Assembly: GCA_949825045.1 (NCBI GenBank)
Contig: OX463829.1
Location: 19,810,715 to 19,874,714, forward strand
Length of the DNA: 64,000 bases
DNA from: Argyresthia goedartella
Lineage: Eukaryota; Arthropoda; Insecta; Lepidoptera; Argyresthiidae
Direction: 5' to 3'
The notes under the pieces are model-generated. The model was given only the letters and a program-made list of their open reading frames with translations. It was not told the origin of the DNA and searched no databases. The stretch's first letter is position 1, and every line of letters starts with the position of its first letter. The position numbers were made by a program, and so were the translations under genes. This document shows positions 54,715 to 63,162 of this stretch, in pieces.

Positions 54715-55030
54715 TATCGGAGCTTTTAGACCTTTCTTCCGTGGTTAACATAAACGGCAAAAGAAAAGACGAAGGGTTTGTGGGCGGAGCTCCCCCTCCC
54801 CCCATTGAAATGGAAAAATTAACCCTTCTGGCGTCATGAGAGTAATCAGTAAGGAGTAAAGAACGGCAGACCCCCAAAGGCATTAAAAAAGAAACAACTA
54901 TTGCTCCCAGCCAAATAGAGAAATTGGAGCTGTTTCCGACGTAATGAACATAAGCGGCACGAAGAAAAGGACGTGGGGTTGGGGGGGGGGGGGGGGCAGA
55001 GCCCACTCATTGGCACAGACACAATAGACG
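54715..55030. repeat. G-rich minisatellite-like repeat, block 2
   Basis: At least three degenerate units: CGTGGTTAACATAAACGGCA...GGGTTTGTGGGCGGAGC; CTGGCGTCATGAGAGTAATC; GACGTAATGAACATAAGCGG...GGACGTGGGGTTGGGG with 17 consecutive G at 54979-54995, then CAGAGCCCACTCATTGGCAC. The unit is about 80-100 bp. Confidence 0.6.
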
Positions 55031-55630
55031 AATTGGTGCTGTCAAACAAGTTCCAGGGTCAGACTCTTGTGGCTGCTGGAATAGACTTTATGTCTTATCG
55101 ACTTTCCACGGCCAATCATGTGTATGATGCTTGCAAGCAGAAAAGCAAGACAATGTGTTGTTTATGGAAGTTCTTTTATCGGCCTCGTCATTGACATCAT
55201 ACTCAACCCACTGTTGGGCTTAAGTGCAAAACTATGTATCTTTTGCAACAGACGCCGATTACTTTCTAATTTTACAACATGTGGAATAGATAGATCACGT
55301 AAAACTATTTCAAATACTTTTCTGTATATGTAAAACTTTGCAAAATCGTAGGTAGGCCACTATTTTCCGCGATAATAAACCCCTGCAATTTTATAACATA
55401 GTTACCCTACCTCAATGACTATAACTTTTTTCCTCCCACCATTATTGATAATGATAACGGATATGTCTTTGATACGTTTTTCTCACGTTTTTTTAGTTCG
55501 CACGTGTTTCTCATGTGATGATAAAGATCCAGCGATAATCAAACAACGTTTTTGTTATCATCATTGATTAGTGGTCTGTTTGATTTATTACTTGTTTCCC
55601 ATATGTTATTATATATTTATATATTGACGA
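55031..55630. other. No gene; repeat scrap
   Basis: GTCATTGACATCATACTCAA and CCCACTGTTGGGCTTAAG (55186-55222) are a shortened CATCATCAGCC-type repeat. Confidence 0.35.
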
Positions 55631-55865
55631 CACGAATGGCCGAGTCGGCAGTGACCCTGCCTACGAAGGGTCCCGGGTTCGAGTCCCGGTGGGGGCAAAT
55701 ATTTGTTTGATGAGAACGGATTTTTGAACCTTAGTTATAGTTGTTTATATATCTAAGTATAATGTTTATCTATATAAGTATGTGTATCGTTGTCTAGTAC
55801 CCAAGATACAGGGAATCCTAGTTTGGGGCTAGATCAATGTGTGTAAATAGTGCCCAAGGTATAAT
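55631..55865 (+). mobile_element. SINE-like family B, plus copy with perfect pol III boxes
   Basis: A box TGGCCGAGTCGG (55637-55648) and B box GGTTCGAGTCC (55677-55687) match the pol III consensus; head ends CCGGTGGGGGCA. Body CAAATATTTGTTTGATGAG, TTGTCTAGTACCCAAGATAC, end GGGGCTAGATCAATGTG. Cloverleaf pairing is incomplete, so it is a SINE head rather than a tRNA gene. Confidence 0.7.
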
Positions 55866-55890
55866 ACCTTGTGGCAGCACACCTTATAAA

Positions 55891-55930
55891 GTGTATGAGA
55901 TATAAATGATAACATTTATATCTTATACAC
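55891..55930. repeat. 18-bp hairpin
   Basis: GTGTATGAGATATAAATG (55891-55908), ATAA loop, CATTTATATCTTATACAC (55913-55930), one mismatch. Confidence 0.8.
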
Positions 55931-56073
55931 TCAGTACTAAGTGAATTAAAATAAAACTAAATTCAAAATAGACGCTTTGGCTCCCAATAATAGTATGATA
56001 TTATTGGAAGGGTATCTATCCGGGAAATACTTAAACGAATTAGTGGATATATACGCGCGTATATATGTGGGTA

Positions 56074-56862
56074 TACCTAGTCGGTCCTTAAGTTCTGTCA
56101 CAAGGTTTTTGATAGATAAAACTCAGCAATAAACTTTTTCTTATTCGTATTATACATGATTAAAAAGCTTATTTTATACGAATCAAATTGCTATACAATA
56201 CATTTTGTACGATTATCGCAATATGACAAAAAACCTCATAACTTGAGACAATCGCGAACCCAAAACACGCCGCAACTGACAAAAATACCACTTACCACAA
56301 ATTTAATAAAAAAACAGTGTTCCAAATAACCAACAAGGTTTTTTTTATTTATTCTGAAACCTCGATTTTAGACCATGCTTAACAACTAGCATTTGATTTT
56401 CTGTTAGCTTTCAGTTCCAACTGCTCCCAAAGAGAACTTTACGTACTTTTACGTTTTCAGAAAAACGTATAAAAATGATCTTGTGGGCAACAAGTACACT
56501 ACGTAAAATGTGAATATAAAAATTAGTTTTACCCAGACTTAGTTATCTTATGCTTCAAAATGAAGGTAACGGGTTCAGGGAGGTTTCTGACTAAAATCTC
56601 ACGTAAGTTTGAAAGGTTTTAAGTCATGGAAAAAAGATAAAGTGAATCACGTCCGTATTTTTGATTGGGTAAAAAAGTGCAAAATCTCTGAAGAAACTAG
56701 CATTTGTGTAATATGGCTTTAAGCATTTAAATCCATTAATCGTTCAAATTTATCAGTATTTAATGAGCTATCAAACTATATATAGTATTAAATAAAATAA
56801 GACTTGGTATTATTTACTATGCGGCAAAATATTTGTGACAGAACTTATGGACCGACTAGGTA
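56074..56862. mobile_element. Mariner-type MITE, 789 bp, TA target site
   Basis: Left end TACCTAGTCGGTCCTTAAGT continuing TCTGTCACAA; right end reverse complemented TACCTAGTCGGTCCATAAGT continuing TCTGTCACAA, so 29 of 30 positions match. TA lies on both sides (56072-56073, 56863-56864). The GTCGGTCCATAAGTTCTGTC type of end is known from mariner/Tc1 relatives. No transposase frame remains inside. Confidence 0.85.
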
Positions 56863-56864
56863 TA

Positions 56865-57954
56865 TCAAACGCGGCAGGCAATAAGACAATCTAGACTATA
56901 TAGATAGATCAAAGCTAATCCAACAATTTCTTTATTATATTTAAAACGTTGGCAGATACTTAAAACACAAATAAAGTAAGACAATGAAAACACAGTTTGC
57001 GGTCTGTTTCCAATGTACCATTTTCTCTCAACATTATTTAATTGCTAAACGAGGTGCGTCAAACTGCAATAAATAATCAACTAGTTGATTGTTTTCTCCA
57101 TATCTTTGAAACTGTAGTCATTACTCTCTGAGCCACTAGTGCACAACATACGATACGATGGAAAGATACCTGATTTCCATTCGGTTCAGTAAAACTATAG
57201 ATCAAACTGTGCTGATTTATTAGAATAGTGTGTGAGCTAGGAATAATGTACCTATAGATATCTAGAAAATTGGACAGACATTATTACGTATAGAGTAAAG
57301 AGTGTCCAATTTTCCAACCGGAAGTTCCGATTAAGCCTTACCTACCATAGGATTTTAATAATTAAGCCATACCTATGTACTTAGGGTTATGATAGTTGAA
57401 TATTTTGTAAATAAATCCATAACCCCAACTAGGTTCGCTTCACTTCAGTTTAAGTATCAATTAAAATACAGGTTGAAATTGGAATACTTCTCATATTCGC
57501 AATTACACGCATGAAACTGGTTATATTCAGGTTTCACGAAAAGAAATCATTTATTTTCAACTTTTCCTGGCGTGCCGCTGTCAAAAAAAACAACTCGACG
57601 GTACGATGCAGATCGATCGCAGATAGAGTAATAATTGGACACTGAAACATTCCTGGTAATTGGGAGTGACCATCGCGTTTTCGTGTTACTAGAATGTTCG
57701 ACCCAATGAGGATCATCCATCACTAGTATAAAAGCAAACGATCCAGTCGGTTAAATACGCAAGAATATGGGTACATTCATGCATAATGATTGTAAAGTGC
57801 AGTTATTCCTAGATTTATTTGTCGGTCTCTAAGCAGGCTTTGATTATTGCCGAAAGCATACGAATTATTGCTACTGAGAATCTTTTAGCAGCTCATTTAA
57901 AAAGGCAAGTTGAAGTTAAAAATCAATCAAAATAAGCTTTTTATTTTTGATTCA
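56865..57954. other. No gene; one short hairpin
   Basis: AAAATTGGACA (near 57266) and TGTCCAATTTT (near 57303) are an 11-bp inverted pair around 25 bases. Otherwise AT-rich. Confidence 0.4.
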
Positions 57955-58100
57955 TGCAAACTTCACCCCCATTTCCTCCCTGTGGGGAGGAGTTTCGTCA
58001 AATCCCTTCTTAGTAAATAAAATAAAACATAATGCTATATTAGGTCCACCGATTTAGCCCTTAAATTCATAGGGTATCAAATCTCATACATAATGTTAAC
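57955..58100 (+). repeat. Dispersed repeat E, copy 2
   Basis: CCCCCATTTCCTCCCTGTGG, AAATCCCTTCTTAGTAAAT and GGTCCACCGATTTAGCCCTT. It is less complete than copy 3. Confidence 0.5.
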
Positions 58101-58784
58101 CACGCGCAACGTCTTAACAAAATAAATGTGTTCTTCACTTCTTTAACTTTGGACTGTATACTCTTTTATATTAATATGAAAAAATATTGAAATGGTCCAA
58201 AAATTTACCTAAAAGAGAGAGAAAAAGAAAACCTAAATTATCCTATTTTGTTAACCCTTTCACTTCTCAGCTGTCTAGAAAAGAAAATAATAATAATAAT
58301 AATAATTATGGCAAATGTAATGTTGTTCCCTCACAAATGCCCATAATAGAATCATCAGTACTCTAGGTGACGTCTGTCAATTACAGGACTGGAAAGTCCT
58401 TACGTGAGCCTACAATCGCTTTAAAATATATTTTTAAATATTAGTTCAAAATAAATGAAACCATCTTTTGAATGAAATATTTTTTATATTTTAATCAAAA
58501 ACCAAAAAATATATTTTATAGGTTTTAGGGGTTTCGAATACTATCAGTATTTTCGGTTGAAATGTTTAAACAAAAAAACTAATAAAGCAAGATTCTTGTT
58601 ATAATTTTTAGTATGTAGTAGAAATATATTTCTTCAAGACATATTTTTTTATCAAAAAAGGAAACATCATGCCTTTAATGGTGCCTGTGCGTTGTCTGTT
58701 AGTCACTCAAATAGTTTTCTGCTATTTCCCTCCATTAGAAGGTTGAGATGTGAAAAAAACCCTTGATAACTGTTGTCTTGCCAC
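58101..58784. other. No gene; AAT microsatellite
   Basis: AAT units at about 58284-58306. The remainder is AT-rich and non-coding. Confidence 0.4.
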
Positions 58785-58985
58785 CTGCAAACTTTCAGTT
58801 TCATAAGTCAAGCAGTTTTTGATGTTCATACAAACTGTAACCCCCCCCCCCCCCTCAAAGGGGATTTAGCCAAATCCCTTCTTAGTGCTACCCTACGCTA
58901 CACAAGGAACCCCTGTACAACGTTTCATGATTATATGTCCACCGGTTTAGGCTGTGCGTTGTCTGTCAGTCAGTCAGTCGAATAG
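58785..58985 (+). repeat. Dispersed repeat E, copy 3
   Basis: A C run (58842-58855), AAAGGGGATTTAGCCAAATC, CCTTCTTAGTGCTACCCTAC, GTTTAGGCTGTGCGTTGTC and GTCAGTCAGTCAGTC at the right end. Best-preserved of the three copies. Confidence 0.6.
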
Positions 58986-60164
58986 CGTATAATTAAGTAT
59001 AAAAGCTATTCATGTTATACCCTGAACAGTAAGCATGTAGGTTGATTGTAGAGATTGACACATTGCTTCTTATTACTATAACAAGATATAAGTTGCAAAA
59101 AGTGCAGTAATAATTGCATCGATGCCATCAATCTTTATCAGTGGAACAGCTCATAAAATCATCCGAGTGAGCAAAGTTGGTCATCAGATTAACAAGCTAT
59201 CCTCTGCGAGATACTTTATTGAATAAATAATGCAATACGAATGCTTGCACAACTTATTAAAGGCTTTTTTATTTCATGCCTTGGTATTTGTCTTCGGAGT
59301 CATCCGAAAAAGATTTGCCCTCGCCGGAGCCTCAATAGAGATATTCCTACTAAATTCAATACACTATTACAACTTACAAAATATAGGTCTGTAGGTAGAT
59401 GTTACATGTATGTAAATAATTATTTATAAATTATTATTAACGTTCAACATTACAAGGAAGAAAATTGAGGCATATATCCGTGTGTGTGCAAATATGAACC
59501 CAGTGAAACATAATTCACGTCCATTGTTTGTTGATAATTGAGACTTTGGCATCGAAACAATGATGCCGGCGATCTGAAGCCATTTTGTGGTAGGCATACT
59601 TAGCTTGTTTATATACATAGCGCTTGTAATGTAGCTGGCTTTATATGCATGTAAGTAGATAGACTCAACTTACTCGATACGTAAATCTCTTGAACTTATA
59701 TAATAGCTAATAATGCAAAAATATTGCACCTACTGACATATGGTTTAGGCAAGAACCATTCACGGCAAGAACCATTTACACTCGATTCTACAGGATGTAA
59801 TTAAGGTGTAGATTATGGAATCCTAGCCTTTGCCATGTGTACCTCAAAATACACGGTATTATAATCTACGTATCTAAGAATATACCAAAGTGTGGGAACA
59901 AATCTGTTAAGTTCGTGGCGGTCATTGTCGACACATTGTTCAGTAAACTCCAAGCGAGGTAAGACAATAACAATCACAGACATCAGAACGTAATGGCAAA
60001 AACGTGTTCGCACCGACGACGCTACAACGTGTATAGCCCGATATTTTGTGTACCTAGCTAGCTAAGTGTTTCTCATTAGACTGCTACAATTGCGTGCTGA
60101 TGGGACATCATGTGGTATAGGTTGTGTTGTCATATATAAGTAAGAAAATCTCAATACTTGTTCC
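58986..60164. other. No gene seen
   Basis: AT-rich. GGCAAGAACCATTCACGGCAAGAACCATTTAC near 59749-59780 is a 16-bp tandem pair. No convincing exon. Confidence 0.35.
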
Positions 60165-60292
60165 GGCGATACGCTAGCCCCGGCCCAGCCCTGTCACGCA
60201 AAATGGGGTATTTTTACTTACTCGCTAAACGTAGGTTGGCAGGCCTGAGCCTCTGCCACCCCGAATGAGATAAGGCGTGACGCAGTGTTTGT
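60165..60292 (+). repeat. Dispersed repeat C, plus copy
   Basis: GGCGATACGCTAGCCCCGGC, CCTGTCACGCAAAATGGGGT and CTCTGCCACCCCGAATGAGA match the other C copies in order. Confidence 0.65.
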
Positions 60293-60589
60293 TTTTTTGT
60301 TCCCATATAACCTTACCTAACCTAACCAAATAAAAAAATAGTTTTAAGTACCTACCTGAATTACTACCTGTGTCCCGTAAATAATGGATATCCTCGGAGC
60401 TATTGATTTAAACAAATTTCACCATGAAACTGATTTGATCAGAGCAACTTTATTATTGATATCTCCATTATGGGCTGGGCGGTCAGGAAAAAAAAATGCT
60501 CTGATCCAATCGGGATCATAGCAAAAGTTGTTCAGAATGATAAGGTAAATCCCAGATAGGATATTGAGGCTATATTATTGATATTGTAA
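60293..60589. other. No gene seen
   Basis: Contains TAACCTTACCTAACCTAACC (60308). Probably the distal upstream region of the dehydrogenase exon. Confidence 0.3.
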
Positions 60590-60757
60590 TAATTGTATTG
60601 GTTAATCAGAACAATTTTTTAAATAATATTCAATGCCAATCTATGGGAATTTCTTTGCTCTTCTTCTCCTACAGTGGTCCAATGTAGAGAGGAGTCAAAA
60701 AGACGTTTGCTAAGTATATGTAAATATCTACAGTAACAAAAAATTTTAAGTTTGAGT
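60590..60757 (+). repeat. 3' end of LINE family A/B/C upstream of the dehydrogenase gene
   Basis: GGTTAATCAGAACAATTTTT, CTTCTTCTCCTACAGTGGTC, CAATGTAGAGAGGAGTCAAA and GTATATGTAAATATCTACAG match copy B's 3'UTR with moderate divergence. It ends about 50 bases before the exon's acceptor, so it lies in an upstream intron or UTR. Confidence 0.75.
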
Positions 60758-60813
60758 TTGTAGGTGACGATGCACCGCCATTACAACAGCCAACCTCTTT
60801 GCCGCAGGAGTAA

Positions 60814-60822
60814 ATGGGCTAA
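60814..60822 (+). promoter_or_regulatory. Minimal upstream ORF (ATG GGC TAA)
   Basis: A two-codon frame that ends three bases before the main ATG at 60826. If the acceptor at 60806-60807 is used, this small frame is in the mature leader and could dampen translation. This is read directly from sequence; any effect is inference. Confidence 0.4.
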
Positions 60823-60825
60823 CCC

Positions 60826-60996
60826 ATGGAGCCGCTAACGTGGCTGTCCCTGGGGCTGCAGCTCGCGGCGCTCTGCTCGATCGTGGGCGCGCTGTTGCTG
60901 TACCTGCTGCGCAAGGTGCGCGTGGCTGAGGTGCGCCCGCTCGAGTCCGCCAAGACTGTGCTCGTGACCAGCGTCGACACTGCGCTGGGCTTGCAG
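60826..60996 (+). CDS. Short-chain dehydrogenase/reductase, first coding exon
   Basis: 57 codons from ATG 60826 to CAG, followed by donor GTGACT. A plausible acceptor (CTCTTTGCCGCAG, ending 60807) lies just upstream, so an untranslated exon probably precedes. Residues 6-28 (WLSLGLQLAALCSIVGALLL...) form a hydrophobic membrane anchor followed by basic RKVR. Residues 43-57 (KTVLVTSVDTALGLQ) align with the first beta strand and glycine loop of classical SDRs such as the retinol dehydrogenase / 17-beta-HSD2 / BDH1 branch, where the loop is usually TGCDSGFG; here two of three glycines are replaced (Ser49, Ala53). The substrate cannot be deduced. Relatives in this branch include the ecdysteroid-pathway protein Shroud, but I have no sequence basis to call it that. 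The GC-rich codons contrast with the flanks. The 3' part of this exon is repeated in the following intron. Confidence 0.8.
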
Positions 60997-62040
60997 GTGA
61001 CTCTATACTAGCAGACTATACTATAGCAAGCTTCTTAAAGCATACAGTAACTTCTCCGCTCGGGTTAGTTGGGTTATAGGCAGGTGCTTCGTAGAGTAAG
61101 CGTCGTAATTAAAACAGCTATGGAGTCCGCCAAGACTGTGCTCGTGACCAGCGTCGACACTGCGCTGGGCTTGCAGGTGACTCTATACTAGCAGACTATA
61201 CTACAGCAAGCTTCTTAAAGCATACAGTAACTTCTCCGCTCGGGTTAGTTGGGTTATAGGCAGGTGCTTCGTAGAGTAACCATCGTAATTAAAACAGCTA
61301 TGGAGTCCGCCAAGACTGTGCTCGTGACCAGCGTCGACACTGCGCTGGGCTTGCAGGTGACTCTATACTAGCAGACTATACTACAGCAAGCTTCTTAAAG
61401 CATACAGTAACTTCTCCGCTCGGGTTAGTTGGGTTATAGGCAGGTGCTTCGTAGAGTAACCATCGTAATTAAAACAGCTATGGAGTCCGCCAAGACTGTG
61501 CTCGTGACCAGCGTCGACACTGCGCTGGGCTTGCAGGTGACTCTATACTAGCAGACTATACTACAGCAAGCTTCTTAAAGCATACAGTAACTTCTCCGCT
61601 CGGGTTAGTTGGGTTATAGGCAGGTGCTTCGTAGAGTAAGCGTCGTAATTAAAACAGCTATGGAGTCCGCCAAGACTGTGCTCGTGACCAGCGTCGACAC
61701 TGCGCTGGGCTTGCAGGTGACTCTATACTAGCAGACTATACTATAGCACGCTTCTTAAAGCATACAGTAACTTCTCCGCTCGGGTTAGTTGGGTTATAGG
61801 CAGGTGCTTCGTAGAGTAAGCGTCGTAATTAAAACAGCTATGGAGTCCGCCAAGACTGTGCTCGTGACCAGCGTCGACACTGCGCTGGGCTTGCAGGTGA
61901 CTCTATACTAGCAGGCTATACTATAGCACACTTCTTAAAGCATAAAGTTCTCTCTAAAGTTCTGGAAACTTCTCCGCTCGAGTTACTTGGGTTATAAGCA
62001 GGTGCTTCGTAGAGTAAGCATCGTAATTAAAACAGCTATG
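60943..62040 (+). repeat. 180-bp tandem array made from exon 1 and its donor
   Basis: Unit starts at GAGTCCGCCAAGACTGTGCT: 60943 (the real exon), 61123, 61303, 61483, 61663 and 61843 (last unit ~198 bp with an insertion). Units are nearly identical; single-base variants include AAGCGTCG/AACCATCG and GCAAGCTT/GCACGCTT. Each intronic unit has an ATG in frame (61120, 61300, 61480, 61660, 61840) preceded by AATTAAAACAGCT, then 57 coding-like bases ending TTGCAG|GTGACT with the donor retained. Degenerate units continue to 62392. Confidence 0.95.
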
Positions 62041-62392
62041 GAGTCCGCTTTGACTGTGCTCGGACAACTCGCTGAGCTTGCTGGTAAGTCCATAGACTGT
62101 ATTCGTGACCATTGTAGACACCGCGCTGGGCATGCAGGTGAGACCATAGAGTGCTCATGCATAACTAGTGTGAACGGCCACGAATACAGCCTATGATCTC
62201 ACCTGCAAGACCAGCGACCCCGCTGGTCTTGCAGGTGAGATCATAGGCTGTATTCGTGACTAGTGTGGCATGACTAGTGTGGACACCCCGCTGGTCTTGC
62301 AGGTGAGATCATAGGCTGTATTCGTGACTAGTGTGGCATGACTAGTGTGGACACTGCGCTGGGCTTGCAGGAGACTATAGTCTAAATAAACC
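62041..62392 (+). repeat. Rearranged, degenerate end of the exon-1 array
   Basis: Repeated pieces of GACACYSCGCTGGKCTTGCAG followed by GTGAGATCATAGGCTGTATT occur here with a ~66-bp sub-period (62218 and 62284), plus TAGTGTGGCATGACTAGTGT. Donor-like CAGGTGAGA sequences recur. One unit is inverted, forming the palindrome at 62179-62258. The last unit reads TTGCAGGAGACT, with the GT donor lost. Confidence 0.85.
62179..62258. repeat. Perfect 38-bp inverted repeat in intron 1
   Basis: Arm 62179-62216 (beginning CACGAATACAGCCTATGATC) and its exact complement 62221-62258, with loop ACCC. The arms are copies of the exon-end/donor sequence in opposite orientations. Confidence 0.95.
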
Positions 62393-62397
62393 TAGCA

Positions 62398-62455
62398 TCA
62401 CGCCTTTTTGCTCACGGCGCGCCCAGAGGCCAGGGCGTGGCAGAGGCACAGTTGA
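62398..62455 (-). repeat. Repeat C-like scrap
   Basis: CATCACGCCTTTTTGCTCAC and AGGGCGTGGCAGAGGCACAG resemble the right end of repeat C on the minus strand. Short and diverged. Confidence 0.35.
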
Positions 62456-62675
62456 CACTAACTATTACCCCGAGAGAAGTGATAGTTTGCAATTTTACTT
62501 GCTAAGTTAGGTGCGATAAAAAGATGCGTATTGTCACCGAAAGGCCTAGCCCTACTTGAGAAAAAGTCATCAAATTGCGAGTCCAATCACGAAAATTACA
62601 CTCTACCTATATATACTTGGATAGGTCTATCCAACAATAGTGCGCTTCAGTATGGTACAAAAAAGTTACTAAAAT

Positions 62676-62850
62676 TTGGCCGATTTTACCAACGATCCCT
62701 ATCTTTTAGGGGACACTTTATTTATTTCAGGGGCCACCGAACGGTTGTTTCGATTTGCCCTAAGTGTAAGGGTCATCTAGGCCCCGAAACATTCGCTAGA
62801 CAGCTAAGAAAAATAGTTAAGTGTTCCTTAACTGTTGGTGAAATCGGCCG
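62676..62850. mobile_element. MITE-like element in intron 1
   Basis: GGCCGATTTTACCAAC (62678-62693) and GTTGGTGAAATCGGCC (62834-62849) are inverted copies with one mismatch. GGGGACACTT...AAGTGTTCC sequences lie inside. A 111-codon frame spans it by chance. Confidence 0.5.
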
Positions 62851-62933
62851 ACACGTGAATATTTAAAACCACAATTCGTTCACATCCTGTCGAGAACTTG
62901 CAATAACCAGTCTATTCTACCTACCTCCCCCAG

Positions 62934-63162
62934 ATCGCTACATATCTCAGCTCGCGCGGCTGGCGCGTCCTGGCGGGCTGCCGGCCGGGCGGGCTCGGCG
63001 CTCGGCTCGCTTCGTCCTGGCTGGCGGCGCACTCGGGCGGAGGGGCGGGGGCGGAGGCGGTGGTGCCGCGGCTAGCCACGCTGGAGCTCGACGTCGCGAG
63101 AGAGGATCTGCTGGAGGAAGCTGCGAGGGCGACCGCGCAGCACCTGCCCGCTGGGGAGCATG
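62934..63162 (+). CDS. Short-chain dehydrogenase/reductase, second coding exon
   Basis: After acceptor CTACCTCCCCCAG (62933), 229 bases stay in frame with exon 1 (phase 0) and end with phase 1 before donor GTGGGT (63163). Translation begins IATYLSSRGWRVLAGCRPGG and later reads VVPRLATLELDVAREDLLEE, the SDR pattern of helix A, second beta strand with an Arg that could bind NADP phosphate, and the LDV adenine-ring Asp loop. The exon is about 75 % GC, with Ala/Gly/Arg-rich codons, sharply unlike the AT-rich surroundings. The NAG and YxxxK catalytic motifs must lie in downstream exons. An antisense proline/serine-rich frame here is only the GC shadow. Confidence 0.8.

Noticed and set aside
54677..55049. 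Minus-strand proline-rich open frames
   Set aside because: They result from G runs of the minisatellite-like repeat read in reverse, not from a protein-coding pattern.
55631..55700. Apparent tRNA gene with perfect A and B boxes
   Set aside because: The acceptor and anticodon stems do not pair convincingly and the sequence continues into a body shared with 31890-32102, so it is the head of a SINE.
61090..62392. CRISPR-like regular repeats
   Set aside because: The 180-bp unit repeats throughout without unique spacers and derives from the adjacent eukaryotic exon; there are no cas genes.
62531..62866. 111-codon frame in the dehydrogenase intron
   Set aside because: It runs through a MITE-like inverted-repeat element, has no splice support and resembles no family.
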